A DNA stretch of 64,000 bases from Microvirga thermotolerans (GCF_009363855.1 NZ_CP045423.1:248001-312000); one strand, 5' to 3'; numbered from the stretch's first letter, positions 40,099 to 51,390 are shown. Notes: generated by a model from the sequence alone, not told the origin. Made by a program: numbers and translations.

Positions 40099-41364
40099 AT
40101 GAGGGAAATCAAGCTTCAAGACCTGAAATCCAAGTCCCCGACCGAGCTCATCGCCTTCGCGGAGGAGCTCGAGGTCGAGAACGCGAGCACCATGCGCAAG
40201 CAGGAGCTCATGTTCGCCATCCTCAAGCAGCTCGCGGCCCGCGACGTGGAGATCATCGGCGCCGGCGTCGTCGAGGTTCTCCAGGACGGCTTCGGCTTCC
40301 TTCGCTCCGCCGATTCCAACTACCTGCCGGGACCTGACGACATCTACGTCTCGCCCTCGCAGATCCGCCGCTTCGGCCTGCGCACCGGCGACACGGTGGA
40401 CGGCCCGATCCGCGGCCCGAAGGAGGGCGAGCGCTACTTCGCCCTGCTGAAGGTCAACACCATCAATTTCGAGGATCCCGAGAAGATCCGGCACAAGGTC
40501 CACTTCGACAACCTGACGCCGCTCTTCCCCTCCGAGCGCTTCAAGCTCGAGATCGACGACCCGACGAAGAAGGACTATTCCTCCCGCGTCATCGACATCG
40601 TCTCGCCCATCGGCAAGGGCCAGCGCGCGCTCATCGTCGCCCCGCCGCGCACGGGCAAGACCGTGCTGATGCAGAACGTGGCGCAGTCGATCACCACCAA
40701 CCATCCCGAGTGCTACCTCATCGTGCTGCTCATCGACGAGCGCCCGGAGGAGGTGACCGACATGCAGCGCTCGGTGAAGGGCGAGGTGGTCGCCTCCACC
40801 TTCGACGAGCCGGCCTCCCGCCACGTCCAGGTCGCCGAGATGGTGATCGAGAAGGCCAAGCGCCTCGTGGAGCACGGGCGCGACGTGGTGATCCTGCTCG
40901 ATTCGATCACCCGCCTCGGCCGCGCCTACAACACGGTGGTGCCGTCCTCCGGCAAGGTGCTGACCGGCGGCGTCGACGCCAACGCCCTCCAGCGCCCGAA
41001 GCGCTTCTTCGGCGCGGCGCGCAACATCGAGGAAGGCGGCTCGCTCACCATCATCGCGACCGCGCTGATCGACACCGGCTCGCGCATGGACGAGGTGATC
41101 TTCGAGGAGTTCAAGGGCACCGGCAACTCGGAGATCATCCTCGACCGCAAGGTGGCCGACAAGCGCACCTTCCCGGCCATCGACATCACCCGTTCCGGCA
41201 CCCGCAAGGAGGAACTCCTGGTTCCCCCGGACACCCTCAAGAAGATGTACGTGCTCCGGCGCATCCTCAACCCGATGGGCACGGTGGACGCCATCGAGTT
41301 CCTGCTCGACAAGCTGCGCCAGACCAAGTCGAACCAGGAATTCTTCGATTCGATGAACACCTGA
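40099..41364 (+). CDS. rho: Transcription termination factor Rho
   Basis: Hexameric RNA helicase that terminates untranslated transcripts. 421 aa. N-terminal Rho_N helices ([16 protein letters not shown]), the cold-shock-like RNA-binding domain ([22 protein letters not shown], about 60-120), then the RecA-type ATPase with Walker A PPRTGKT near residue 184, Walker [17 protein letters not shown], and the Q-loop [17 protein letters not shown]. The ATG at 40099 fits the family N terminus. A strong terminator follows. Confidence 0.97.
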   Translation: MREIKLQDLKSKSPTELIAFAEELEVENASTMRKQELMFAILKQLAARDVEIIGAGVVEVLQDGFGFLRSADSNYLPGPDDIYVSPSQIRRFGLRTGDTVDGPIRGPKEGERYFALLKVNTINFEDPEKIRHKVHFDNLTPLFPSERFKLEIDDPTKKDYSSRVIDIVSPIGKGQRALIVAPPRTGKTVLMQNVAQSITTNHPECYLIVLLIDERPEEVTDMQRSVKGEVVASTFDEPASRHVQVAEMVIEKAKRLVEHGRDVVILLDSITRLGRAYNTVVPSSGKVLTGGVDANALQRPKRFFGAARNIEEGGSLTIIATALIDTGSRMDEVIFEEFKGTGNSEIILDRKVADKRTFPAIDITRSGTRKEELLVPPDTLKKMYVLRRILNPMGTVDAIEFLLDKLRQTKSNQEFFDSMNT

Positions 41365-41393
41365 CCGCCTCACCCGAGGCTCCGCCGTCGACG

Positions 41394-41424
41394 CCCCATC
41401 CCCGGAAGCGGGGGTGGGGTTTTT
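41394..41424 (+). terminator. Intrinsic terminator after rho
   Basis: CCCCATCCCCG (41394-41404) pairs with CGGGGGTGGGG (41409-41419; one U-G), GAAG tetraloop, five T residues (41420-41424). Confidence 0.9.
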
Positions 41425-41464
41425 CATGCCTCGACCCCCTTCGGCCCGGCGCGACGGAGGGTGC

Positions 41465-41492
41465 TTGACATAAATACGTTCGTACGTATTTA
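41465..41492 (+). promoter_or_regulatory. TetR-type operator embedded in the promoter of the TetR-dehalogenase operon
   Basis: Consensus -35 TTGACA (41465-41470). The next bases form a perfect inverted repeat, AAATACGT (41472-41479) and ACGTATTT (41484-41491), with a 4-base centre; its right arm overlaps the expected -10 (TATTTA). Binding of the TetR protein encoded 10 bases downstream would block RNA polymerase, giving negative autoregulation of the operon. Confidence 0.8.
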
Positions 41493-41500
41493 ATGAGCCC

Positions 41501-42115
41501 ATGGCAAAACCTTCCCTTCGCGAAAAGATCCTCGACGCCGGGCTCCGGGTCATGTTCCGCCAGGGCTACAACGGCTCCGGCATCCGCGACATCGTGGCCG
41601 AGGCCGAGGCTCCCCAGGGCTCCTTCACCAACCACTTCCGCTCGAAGGAGGCCTTCGCGGAAGAGGTCCTCGACCGCTATTTCTCCCATGTCCGCAGTCT
41701 GGCGGCCCAGGCCCTCGAGGACCGGACCCTCACGCCGCGGGAACGGCTGCGGCGCTACCTCGACATCATCACGGAGCGCCTCGAGGCCGATGCCTACGGC
41801 CGCGGCTGCCTCATCGGGGATTTCAGCCTGGAAGCCTCTTCGCACAGCGAGAGGCTGCGCCGGCGCCTTGCCGACATTTTCGTGGAATGGCGGCAGCCCT
41901 TCGCCGCCTGCATCGCCGAGGCCCAGGACAGGGGGGAAATCTCCTCCGCCTTCGCCGCCGAGGATCTCGCCGACTTCCTCCTGGCCTCCTGGCAGGGCGC
42001 CATCCTGCGCATGAAGGTGGAGCGCGGCCCGGCCGCCCTGGAGCGCTTCAAGTCCATCGCCTTCGCGACCGTCTTTCGAGAATCCCCGAACCGCACCGCA
42101 GAGGAACGCCCATGA
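41501..42115 (+). CDS. TetR-family transcriptional repressor
   Basis: 204 aa. N-terminal TetR HTH (residues ~5-55: REKILDAGLRVMFRQGYNGSGIRDIVAEA, QGSFTNHFRSKEAFAEEVLDRYF) and an all-helical ligand-binding C-terminal domain. It directly follows a palindromic operator and overlaps the haloalkane dehalogenase gene by 4 bases (ATGA), so it probably controls that operon; the inducer may be a haloalkane or related electrophile (inference). Confidence 0.92.
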   Translation: MAKPSLREKILDAGLRVMFRQGYNGSGIRDIVAEAEAPQGSFTNHFRSKEAFAEEVLDRYFSHVRSLAAQALEDRTLTPRERLRRYLDIITERLEADAYGRGCLIGDFSLEASSHSERLRRRLADIFVEWRQPFAACIAEAQDRGEISSAFAAEDLADFLLASWQGAILRMKVERGPAALERFKSIAFATVFRESPNRTAEERP

Positions 42116-43020
42116 AACCCGGTCCCGACATCGCCCTGCCCCGCCGCCCCGTTCTCGATTCGCACATGGCCTACCGGGAGGCCGGGCGTCCCGGCGCCCC
42201 GGTGGCCCTGTTTCTGCACGGCAATCCGACCTCCTCCTTCATCTGGCGGAACGTCATTCCCCATGTGGCGGGCGTCGCGCACTGCATCGCCCCGGACCTC
42301 GTCGGCTTCGGCCAGTCGGGCAAGCCGGCGATCGGCTACCGGTTCTTCGACCACGCCCGCTATCTCGATGCCTTTCTGGATGCTGCCGGAATCTCCTCCG
42401 CCTACCTCGTGGCGCAGGACTGGGGCACGGCGCTCGCCTTCCATCTCGCCGCGCGGCGGCCGGATTTCGTACGGGGCCTCGCCTTCATGGAGTTCATCCG
42501 GCCCATGGCGTCCTGGGACGACTTCCACCAGGTGCCGGCGGCGCGCGAAACGTTCAGGGCCTTCCGGACGCCCGGCACCGGCGAGCGGACGATCCTGGAG
42601 GACAACGCCTTCGTGGAGCGCGTGCTGCCCGGTTCCGTCAGGCGCCGCCTGAGCGAGGAGGAGATGGCCGTCTACCGGGCGCCCTTCCCGACGCCGGAAT
42701 CGCGCCGTCCCGTCTGGCGCTTTCCCAACGAACTCCCCATCGCGGGCGAACCGGCGGACGTCGCTGCGGCGCTCGAGGAGGCCCATGCGGCCCTCGCCGC
42801 CTCGGACTACCCGAAGCTCCTGTTCGCCGGCAATCCGGGAGCCCTCGTCTCCCCGGCCTTCGCAAGGGAGTTCGCCGCCCGCCTCAAACGGTGCGATCTC
42901 GTGCATCTCGGGCCAGGCGCCCACTACCTGCAGGAGGACCATCCGGAGGCCATCGGCCGCGCGGTCTGCGACTTCATCCTGCGGGCCGAGGCGCACGCCC
43001 CGGCCGGCGTGGCAGCGTGA
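42112..43020 (+). CDS. Haloalkane dehalogenase, DhaA-like (subfamily HLD-II)
   Basis: 302-aa alpha/beta hydrolase with the complete haloalkane-dehalogenase site: nucleophile Asp103 and halide-binding Trp104 in VAQDWGTALAF; halide-binding Asn38 in HGNPTSSFIWRN; catalytic acid Glu127 in FMEFIRPMASWDDF; base His271 in AHYLQEDHP. The set matches Rhodococcus DhaA (Asn41, Asp106, Trp107, Glu130, His272) with near-constant offset, placing it in HLD-II. It hydrolyses carbon-halogen bonds to alcohol, halide and proton. The start overlaps the TetR stop. The natural substrate is unknown. Confidence 0.9.
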   Translation: MKPGPDIALPRRPVLDSHMAYREAGRPGAPVALFLHGNPTSSFIWRNVIPHVAGVAHCIAPDLVGFGQSGKPAIGYRFFDHARYLDAFLDAAGISSAYLVAQDWGTALAFHLAARRPDFVRGLAFMEFIRPMASWDDFHQVPAARETFRAFRTPGTGERTILEDNAFVERVLPGSVRRRLSEEEMAVYRAPFPTPESRRPVWRFPNELPIAGEPADVAAALEEAHAALAASDYPKLLFAGNPGALVSPAFAREFAARLKRCDLVHLGPGAHYLQEDHPEAIGRAVCDFILRAEAHAPAGVAA

Positions 43021-43033
43021 GGGGAGGGAAACC

Positions 43034-43282
43034 ATGGCCTCCGTGACGATCCGCTACTGCCGGCCCTGCGGTTACGAGAAGCGCGCCAGGGCCGCTGCCT
43101 CGGCCCTCGGCCGACGGTTCGGGCTCGACGTGGATCTCGTGCCGGGCGGCGGCGGCGTGTTTCAGGTGCTCGTCGACGGTCGGGTCGCGACGGAGCGGGC
43201 GAAGGGATTCTTTCCCGACGAGGCCGCCATCGTCGCGGCGGTGGCGGCCGCCCTGGGCAAGCCGGAGCCCGGCGCCTCTTGA
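43034..43282 (+). CDS. SelT/SelW/SelH (Rdx) family thioredoxin-like protein
   Basis: 82 aa. CxxC motif CRPC (Cys9, Cys12) at the end of the first strand (VTIRYCRPCGYEKRA), then a GGGGVFQVLVDGRVATERAKGFFPDE segment, the layout of Rdx/SelW proteins in which Sec is replaced by Cys. A small redox or thiol-binding protein; the partner is unknown. It begins 13 bases after the dehalogenase stop with a GGGAGGG SD, so it belongs to the TetR operon. That pairing with a dehalogenase is unusual. Confidence 0.85.
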   Translation: MASVTIRYCRPCGYEKRARAAASALGRRFGLDVDLVPGGGGVFQVLVDGRVATERAKGFFPDEAAIVAAVAAALGKPEPGAS

Positions 43283-43296
43283 ACGCCTCAGGCCGG

Positions 43297-45300
<2,004 letters not shown>

Positions 45301-45378
45301 GGGTCCGTCTCCACTGTCTCGCGTCTTCGCACTCGGGCCGGGCGATTCGGGGCCGAACCGGCCGGAAGGCCCTGCCAG

Positions 45379-45482
45379 GCATCGGGCGCAAAAGCGGGAA
45401 CCGGTTTTGCGCGAAACGATGCTCGACATCGGAAGCCTGGAGCATCGAACGTGAGTGCGCGTTCTCGCCCGATGCTCCAGGC
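45379..45482 (+). repeat. Double-hairpin intergenic repeat, DUF255-mnmE gap
   Basis: Hairpin 1: GCATCGGGCGCAAAA..TTTTGCGCGAAACGATGC; linker; hairpin 2: GAGCATCGAACG..CCCGATGCTC. Near-identical to the copy at 51288. It lies between divergent genes, so it is not a terminator for either. Confidence 0.88.
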
Positions 45483-45516
45483 CTTAAAGCTCTCGGTCCC
45501 CTGAAGGTTCATGGTC

Positions 45517-46824
45517 ATGCGCTCGGACGACACCATCTTCGCACCGGCCTCCGGCTACGGTCGAGCCGCCATCTGCGTGATCCGGATCAGCGGGCGGGGC
45601 AGTCGATTCATTCTCGAAACGATCGCCGGCGGAGTGCCCGCGCCGCGCCGGCTCGTCCTGCGGACCCTGCGCGGCCCGGAGGGCGAGCCTCTCGACCAGG
45701 CCTTGGTCGCCTGGATGCCGGGGCCGGAGAGCTTCACCGGGGAGGATCAGGTGGAGCTGCACATCCACGGCGGCCTCGCCACCCGCGCGGCGGTCCTGAA
45801 GGCGCTGGGCGCGTTCCCGGACTGCCGCCCCGCGGAGGCCGGCGAGTTCACCCGCCGGGCCTTCCTGAACGGCCGGATGGACCTGAGCCGGGTGGAGGGG
45901 CTGGCGGACCTGATCGACGCGGAGACCGAGGCGCAGCGGCGCCAGGCCCTCTCCCAGCTGGAAGGGCGGCTCGGCCAAGCGGCGGAGGCGTGGCGGGAGG
46001 AGATCCTCCAGGCCCTTGCGCTCCTGGAGGCGAGCCTCGATTTCTCGGACGAGGGCGACGTGCCCGAGGGCCTGGAGCGGGAGGTCGCCCGGCGCCTGGA
46101 GGCGCTGCGGGATTCCTTCGCGAAGGTTCTGGCGGAGGGCGGCGGCGAGCGCCTGCGCGAGGGCCTGACCGTGGTCCTCGCCGGGCCGCCCAATGCGGGC
46201 AAGTCTACGCTCCTGAACGCGCTCGCGAAGCGGGACGTGGCCATCGTGTCCCCCGTCGCCGGCACCACCCGCGACCTCATCGAGGTCCATTGCGACCTGA
46301 ACGGGCTGCCCGTGGCGGTGGTGGATACGGCGGGCCTGCGGGAGAGCTCCGACCCCGTCGAGCGGGAAGGGGTCGCCCGCGCCCGCGCCCGCGCGGAACG
46401 GGCGGACCTCGTGCTCTGGCTGGTGCCGCCGGAAGGGACCGATGGGGAGCCTCCCCCGGCGCGGCGGCTCCTGCGGGTCGGCACCAAGGCGGATGTGAAC
46501 CGCACCCGTCGCGATTGCGACGTGCTGGTCTCGGCGGCGACGGGGGAGGGGATGCCCGAGCTGCTGCAGCGGCTGGAGCGGGAGGCGGAAGCCGCCTTCG
46601 GGACCGGCGATGCGCTCCTGACCCGGGAGCGCCACCGGCGGGCCCTCGAGCGGGCGCAGGCGGCGATCCGGACCGCGCTCGACCTGCTGGAGCGGCGCGG
46701 GCCCGTGGAGCTCACGGCGGAGGAGGTGCGCCTCGCGGCGCGGGCGCTTGGGGAAATCACCGGCCGGGTGGACGTGGAGGAGATGCTGGACCGTCTCTTC
46801 TCCAGTTTCTGCATCGGGAAGTGA
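45517..46824 (+). CDS. mnmE: tRNA modification GTPase MnmE (TrmE)
   Basis: With MnmG makes the (carboxymethyl)aminomethyl modification at U34 of certain tRNAs. 435 aa. N-terminal folate-binding domain (TIFAPASGYGRAAICVIRISG), helical domain, inserted Ras-like G domain with GPPNAGKSTLLNAL (G1), TTRD (G2) and DTAGL (G3), and the C-terminal CIGK with the essential Cys. The ATG at 45517 is chosen over 45511 for its 9-base spacing from GAAGG. Confidence 0.95.
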   Translation: MRSDDTIFAPASGYGRAAICVIRISGRGSRFILETIAGGVPAPRRLVLRTLRGPEGEPLDQALVAWMPGPESFTGEDQVELHIHGGLATRAAVLKALGAFPDCRPAEAGEFTRRAFLNGRMDLSRVEGLADLIDAETEAQRRQALSQLEGRLGQAAEAWREEILQALALLEASLDFSDEGDVPEGLEREVARRLEALRDSFAKVLAEGGGERLREGLTVVLAGPPNAGKSTLLNALAKRDVAIVSPVAGTTRDLIEVHCDLNGLPVAVVDTAGLRESSDPVEREGVARARARAERADLVLWLVPPEGTDGEPPPARRLLRVGTKADVNRTRRDCDVLVSAATGEGMPELLQRLEREAEAAFGTGDALLTRERHRRALERAQAAIRTALDLLERRGPVELTAEEVRLAARALGEITGRVDVEEMLDRLFSSFCIGK

Positions 46825-46914
46825 CACCGTTTACCTTTCCCATGAGAGAACCGTCCCCGCGGCGAATCGGTGCGCAGAGGCTTGGAGAATCGCCTGAAAA
46901 GCTGTTGGAGAGAG

Positions 46915-46944
46915 TGTGGACGGGCTGTGGAGGGCCGTGGACGG
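46915..46944 (+). promoter_or_regulatory. Phased TGTGGA motifs beside parS, upstream of mnmG
   Basis: TGTGGACGG (46915-46923), TGTGGAGGG (46926-46934) and CGTGGACGG (46936-46944) lie about one helical turn apart just before the parS site. They resemble weak DnaA boxes and the TGTGGACG pair in the ppsR-hemE region. Function not shown. Confidence 0.35.
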
Positions 46945-46951
46945 TCGGCGA

Positions 46952-46967
46952 TGTTTCACGTGAAACA
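46952..46967. promoter_or_regulatory. parS centromere site 1
   Basis: TGTTTCACGTGAAACA, a perfect 16-bp match to the canonical ParB-binding parS site, in the 200-base mnmE-mnmG gap. ParB from the parAB genes about 2.6 kb downstream should load here. Confidence 0.95.
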
Positions 46968-47024
46968 TTTTGCCCTTTTGACCTTCCGCGCCGAACCGCC
47001 TAAGGCCAGCGCTGGAGTGAGGAC

Positions 47025-48914
47025 ATGACACGACATTTCGATGTGATCGTCGTCGGAGGGGGCCATGCCGGAGCCGAGGCTGCGGCCGCGGCCGCGCGCA
47101 TGGGCGCGTCCACCGCCCTCGTCACCCACAGGATCGCGACCGTCGGTGCCATGTCCTGCAATCCGGCCATCGGCGGCCTCGGCAAGGGGCATCTGGTCCG
47201 GGAGATCGATGCCCTCGACGGGGTGATGGGACGGATCGCCGACAAGGCCGGAATCCAGTTCCGCCTCCTCAACCGGCGCAAGGGGCCCGCGGTGCGGGGC
47301 CCGCGCACCCAGGCGGACCGCAAGCTCTATGCGCGGGCCATGCAGGCGGAGCTGCTGGCGACGCCGAACCTCGCCCTTGTGGAAGGGGAGGTGGACGACC
47401 TCCGCCTCGTCGCGGGCCGGGCCGCCGGCGTGGTGCTGGCCGACGGGCGCGCGCTGCCGGCCGGCGCGGTGGTTCTCACCACCGGCACCTTCCTGTCCGG
47501 CCTCATCCATATCGGCGAGCGCAAGATCCCGGCCGGGCGCATGGGCGAGCGGCCCTCCCTCGGGCTGTCCGGTACCTTCCGCCGTCTCGGCTTCGCCCTC
47601 GGCCGCCTGAAGACCGGCACGCCGCCGCGGCTCGACGGCCGCACCATCGACTGGACCTCCCTGGACAAGCAGGCGGCGGACGACGTGCCGGTGCCGTTCT
47701 CCGCCCTCACGGAGCGGATCGACGTGCCGCAGATCGAGTGCGGCATCACTCGGACCACGGCGGCGGGCCATGCGCTCATCCGCGCCAACCTGCACCGGGC
47801 GCCGATGTATTCCGGCGACATCCAGAGCGTCGGCCCGCGCTACTGCCCGTCCATCGAGGACAAGGTGGTGCGCTTCGGCGACCGGGACGGGCACCAGATC
47901 TTCCTGGAGCCGGAGGGGCTCGACGACATCACGGTCTATCCCAACGGGATCTCCACCTCCCTCCCGGAGGAGGTGCAGCGGGAGCTTCTCGCCCTGATCC
48001 CCGGCCTCGAGCGGGCGCGGATGCTCCAGCCGGGCTATGCCATCGAGTACGACTACGTGGACCCGCGCAGCCTCGCTGCGAGCCTGGAGACCAAGGCGGT
48101 GCCGGGGCTGTTCCTGGCCGGGCAGATCAACGGCACGACCGGCTACGAGGAGGCGGCGGCGCAGGGGCTGGTCGCGGGCATCAACGCGGCGCGGCGGGCG
48201 GCCGGGCAGGAGACGGTCACCTTCGACCGGGCGGAATCCTATATCGGCGTGCTCGTGGACGACCTCGTGACCCGGGGCGTCAGCGAGCCCTACCGCATGT
48301 TCACCTCCCGCTCGGAGTATCGCCTGAGCCTGCGCATCGACAATGCGGACGAGCGCCTGACGGGGAAGGGCCTTGCGCTCGGCTGCGTCGGCAGCGCCCG
48401 GGCGGCGCATTTCGCCCGCAGCCGGGACCGGCTCCGTCAGGCGGAGGCGATGCTGCGCGCCCTCACCATCACGCCCGTCGAGGCGGCTCGCCGGGGCCTG
48501 GAGCTGAACCAGGACGGCATCCGGCGCAGCGCCTATCAGCTCCTGTCCTATCCCCTCATCGGCTGGCCGGAGCTCGTGGCGCTGTGGCCGGAGCTTTCCG
48601 CCATTCCGGAGACGATCCGCGAGCGGATCGAGACCGATGCGACCTATGCGGTCTATCTCGACCGGCAGAAGGCCGACATCGCCGCCTATCGGCGGGACGA
48701 GGCCATCGTGCTGGACGAGGACCTCGACTTCCAGGCCCTGTCGGGCCTGTCCAACGAGATCAAGGCGAAGCTGACGAGAGTCCGTCCCCGCACCCTCGGG
48801 CAGGCGGCGCGGATCGAGGGGGTGACCCCGGCGGCCCTGACCCTGCTCGCCGCCCACGCCCGCAAGCGCTCCGAGGCCGCGCCGCGCGACACCGATTCGG
48901 GACTGCAACGATGA
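47025..48914 (+). CDS. mnmG: tRNA uridine-5-carboxymethylaminomethyl modification enzyme MnmG (GidA)
   Basis: FAD-dependent partner of MnmE. 629 aa. N-terminal dinucleotide-binding [59 protein letters not shown], and the C-terminal helical region ending [15 protein letters not shown]. The stop overlaps rsmG (ATGA). Gene order mnmE-mnmG-rsmG-parA-parB is conserved. Two parS sites flank it. Confidence 0.97.
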   Translation: MTRHFDVIVVGGGHAGAEAAAAAARMGASTALVTHRIATVGAMSCNPAIGGLGKGHLVREIDALDGVMGRIADKAGIQFRLLNRRKGPAVRGPRTQADRKLYARAMQAELLATPNLALVEGEVDDLRLVAGRAAGVVLADGRALPAGAVVLTTGTFLSGLIHIGERKIPAGRMGERPSLGLSGTFRRLGFALGRLKTGTPPRLDGRTIDWTSLDKQAADDVPVPFSALTERIDVPQIECGITRTTAAGHALIRANLHRAPMYSGDIQSVGPRYCPSIEDKVVRFGDRDGHQIFLEPEGLDDITVYPNGISTSLPEEVQRELLALIPGLERARMLQPGYAIEYDYVDPRSLAASLETKAVPGLFLAGQINGTTGYEEAAAQGLVAGINAARRAAGQETVTFDRAESYIGVLVDDLVTRGVSEPYRMFTSRSEYRLSLRIDNADERLTGKGLALGCVGSARAAHFARSRDRLRQAEAMLRALTITPVEAARRGLELNQDGIRRSAYQLLSYPLIGWPELVALWPELSAIPETIRERIETDATYAVYLDRQKADIAAYRRDEAIVLDEDLDFQALSGLSNEIKAKLTRVRPRTLGQAARIEGVTPAALTLLAAHARKRSEAAPRDTDSGLQR

Positions 48915-49543
48915 CCGGCCAGGACGTTCAGCCCCGCCTCGCGCCCTTCGATGTTTCACGTGAAACATCCGAGAAGCTCGCGCTCCTCGAAAGCGAACTC
49001 AGGCGCTGGCAGGCGATCAAGAACCTGGTCGGCCCGGGCACCCTCGACCGGATCTGGGAGCGGCACATCCTCGACTCCCTGCAACTCCTCGCCTGTGCCC
49101 CCGAGGCGCGCCTGTGGCTCGACCTGGGGTCCGGCGCCGGCTTCCCCGGACTCGTCCTGGCCATCGCCGGGCAGGAGCGGGGGCTCGAGGTCCACCTCGT
49201 CGAGAGCAATTCGCGCAAATGCGCCTTCCTCCGGCACATCGCCCGCCTCACCGGGGCCAAGGCCGTGGTGCACGAGGCGCGGCTGGAAACCGTCGTGCCG
49301 GATTTCGTCGGCAAGGCCGACGTGGTCTCGGCCCGCGCCCTGGCGCCCCTCGCGACCCTCCTCGGCTGGACCGCCCCTTTGTTGAAAGCGGGGACAATCG
49401 GCCTCTTCCCGAAGGGACGGGACGCGGAGGCCGAATTGACCGAGGCCCGGAAATCATGGAAGTTCGCTGTGGAGGTCCTGCCCAGCCGAACCGATTCCGA
49501 GGCCAGGATCCTTCGCATATCCTCCATCGAGAGCCTGTCATGA
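48911..49543 (+). CDS. rsmG: 16S rRNA (guanine-527 N7)-methyltransferase RsmG (GidB)
   Basis: SAM-dependent methylation of G527 in 16S rRNA; loss gives low-level streptomycin resistance in other bacteria. 210 aa. SAM motif [16 protein letters not shown] near residues 70-85; [18 protein letters not shown] follows. Codons 14-19 (Asp-Val-Ser-Arg-Glu-Thr) encode, and are constrained by, a perfect parS site. Overlaps mnmG at its start and parA at its end, both as ATGA. Confidence 0.96.
   Translation: MTGQDVQPRLAPFDVSRETSEKLALLESELRRWQAIKNLVGPGTLDRIWERHILDSLQLLACAPEARLWLDLGSGAGFPGLVLAIAGQERGLEVHLVESNSRKCAFLRHIARLTGAKAVVHEARLETVVPDFVGKADVVSARALAPLATLLGWTAPLLKAGTIGLFPKGRDAEAELTEARKSWKFAVEVLPSRTDSEARILRISSIESLS
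48952..48967. promoter_or_regulatory. parS centromere site 2, inside rsmG
   Basis: A second perfect TGTTTCACGTGAAACA, exactly 2,000 bases after site 1, within the coding sequence of rsmG (VSRET). Confidence 0.95.
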
Positions 49544-50379
49544 CAAGCGACCGCAGCGGATCCGAACCAGGGACGCGACCGGCCAAGCCGCGCGTTCTGG
49601 TCCTCGCCAACCAGAAGGGCGGCGTGGGCAAGACGACGACGGCCATCAATCTCGGCACCGCCCTGGCCGCCATCGGCGAGAAGGTGCTGATCATCGACCT
49701 CGACCCGCAGGGCAACGCCTCGACGGGCCTCGGGATCGACCGCAAGAGCCGCAGCGTCTCGACCTATCATGTGCTGGCCGGCGAAGAGACCCTGGACCGG
49801 GCCATCACCGAGACCGTGGTGCCGCGCCTGTTCGTGGCGCCCTCGACCCTCGACCTGCTCGGGATCGAGCTGGAGATCGCCAGCGAGCGCGACCGGGCCC
49901 ATCGCCTGAGGAACGCCATCGCGCATCTGACGGGCGCCGAGGTAAGCGATCCTTTTACCTATATTCTGATCGACTGCCCGCCTTCGCTGAATCTCTTGAC
50001 CATCAACGCCTTGACCGCGGCGGACGCCGTCCTGGTGCCCCTGCAGTGCGAATTCTTCGCTCTGGAGGGTCTCAGCCAGTTGCTGAAGACGGTCGAGCAG
50101 GTCCGCTCGGCCCTCAATCCGCAGCTGACGATCCACGGCGTCGTCCTCACCATGTTCGACCCGCGCAACAACCTGTCGGGGCAGGTGGTGGCCGACGTGC
50201 GACAGTTCATGGGCAGCAAGGTCTACGAGACCATGATCCCGCGCAACGTGCGGGTGTCGGAGGCGCCGTCCCACGGCAAGCCCGTGCTGCTCTACGATCT
50301 CAAATGCGCCGGGTCGCAGGCCTATCTGCGCCTGGCATCCGAAATCATCCAGCGGGAGCGCGCCCTGCGCGCCGCATGA
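49540..50379 (+). CDS. parA: Chromosome-partitioning ATPase ParA
   Basis: Deviant-Walker ATPase that moves ParB-parS complexes to segregate origins. 279 aa. Deviant Walker A QKGGVGKTTTAINLG near residue 28; LIDLDPQGNASTGLG; Walker B-like ILIDCPPSLNLLTINAL. The N-terminal ~18 residues are hydrophilic; no HTH precedes the ATPase, so it is chromosomal type (Ib/Soj-like). Start overlaps the rsmG stop. parB starts 22 bases later. Confidence 0.97.
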   Translation: MTSDRSGSEPGTRPAKPRVLVLANQKGGVGKTTTAINLGTALAAIGEKVLIIDLDPQGNASTGLGIDRKSRSVSTYHVLAGEETLDRAITETVVPRLFVAPSTLDLLGIELEIASERDRAHRLRNAIAHLTGAEVSDPFTYILIDCPPSLNLLTINALTAADAVLVPLQCEFFALEGLSQLLKTVEQVRSALNPQLTIHGVVLTMFDPRNNLSGQVVADVRQFMGSKVYETMIPRNVRVSEAPSHGKPVLLYDLKCAGSQAYLRLASEIIQRERALRAA

Positions 50380-50401
50380 ACGAGCACCAGCGAGGGTCTC
50401 C

Positions 50402-51289
50402 ATGGCAGAAGAAGCAAAGCCGCGCCTGGGAAGGGGGCTCGCCGCCCTGATCGGCGAGGTGGGCGACGAGATCGGGGTCGTCGAGCGGGGCCGCGGCCAG
50501 CGCAAGGTGCCCGTCGCCTTCCTGCGGCCCAACCCGCGCAATCCGCGCAAGCATTTCGCCGACGGCGAGCTGCAGGAGCTGTCCCAGTCCATCAAGGACC
50601 GGGGCATCATCCAGCCCATCGTGGTCCGGCCCGTGCCGAAGACGCCGGATGCCTACGAGATCGTCGCCGGCGAGCGGCGCTGGCGGGCGGCCCAGGCCGC
50701 CGGGCTGCACGAGGTGCCGGTGGTCGTCGTCGACATCGACGACAAGACCTCCCTCGAATACGCGATCCTCGAAAACGTCCAGCGCGCCGACCTCAACCCC
50801 ATCGAGGAGGCGCAGGGCTATTCCCGCCTCATGGCCGAGTTCTCCTACACCCAGGAGAAGCTTTCCAAGGTGATCGGCAAGAGCCGCAGCCACATCGCCA
50901 ACATGATGCGCCTGAGCGACCTGCCCGAGCCGGTGAAGACGCTCCTCGTCAACCGCCAGATCACCGCCGGTCACGGCCGCGCCCTGCTGTCGGTGAAGGA
51001 TCCGGTCGCCGTGGCGAAGCGCATCCTCGACCAGGGGCTCAGCGTGCGCCAGGTGGAGGAGATCGCCCAGGCCGACCAGGCCGAGGCGACGCCGAAGCTC
51101 GAAACCAAGTCCGTGAAGTTCAAGGCGGAGAAGGACCCGGACACCCGCGCCCTCGAAAAGGCGCTCGAGGACGTCCTCGGCCTCGCTGTCTCCATCGACC
51201 ACAGGGGGCAGGGGGGCGAGCTGCGCATCCGCTACAAGACCCTGGAGCAGCTCGACGGCCTGTGCCGGCGGTTGAATCCCGCAGGTTAA
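50402..51289 (+). CDS. parB: Chromosome-partitioning protein ParB
   Basis: CTP-dependent DNA clamp that binds parS and spreads. 295 aa. N-terminal LGRGLAALIGE (ParA-stimulating segment), ParB/Srx domain with the GERRWRAA box (CTPase), the central HTH YTQEKLSKVIGKSRSHIANMMRL, and a C-terminal dimerisation region (LRIRYKTLEQLDGLCRRL). Its two cognate-type sites are at 46952 and 48952. GGGTCTCC precedes the ATG; a repeat begins at the stop codon. Confidence 0.97.
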   Translation: MAEEAKPRLGRGLAALIGEVGDEIGVVERGRGQRKVPVAFLRPNPRNPRKHFADGELQELSQSIKDRGIIQPIVVRPVPKTPDAYEIVAGERRWRAAQAAGLHEVPVVVVDIDDKTSLEYAILENVQRADLNPIEEAQGYSRLMAEFSYTQEKLSKVIGKSRSHIANMMRLSDLPEPVKTLLVNRQITAGHGRALLSVKDPVAVAKRILDQGLSVRQVEEIAQADQAEATPKLETKSVKFKAEKDPDTRALEKALEDVLGLAVSIDHRGQGGELRIRYKTLEQLDGLCRRLNPAG

Positions 51290-51390
51290 AGCATCGAGCG
51301 CAAAAGCGGGAACCGGTTCTGCGCGAAACGATGCTCGACATCGGAAGCCTGGGGCATCGGACGTGAGTTCGCGTTCTCGTCCGATGCTCT
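51288..51390 (+). repeat. Double-hairpin intergenic repeat, parB-holA gap
   Basis: Begins at the parB stop: GCATCGAGCGCAAAAGCGGG..GCGCGAAACGATGC, linker GACATCGGAAGCCTGG, then GGCATCGGACG..CGTCCGATGC. Lies between convergent genes. The 51391-51458 remainder shows nothing else. Confidence 0.88.

Noticed and set aside
39912-40337. A forward frame overlapping the rho start in another frame.
   Set aside because: It is a shadow of the rho N terminus with Arg/Gly/Pro-rich content and no RBS.
46825-47024. The mnmE-mnmG gap as the replication origin, by analogy with the gidA-linked E. coli origin.
   Set aside because: It has parS and weak TGTGGA motifs but no AT-rich tract, whereas the ppsR-hemE gap holds the alphaproteobacterial origin position and AT-rich elements.
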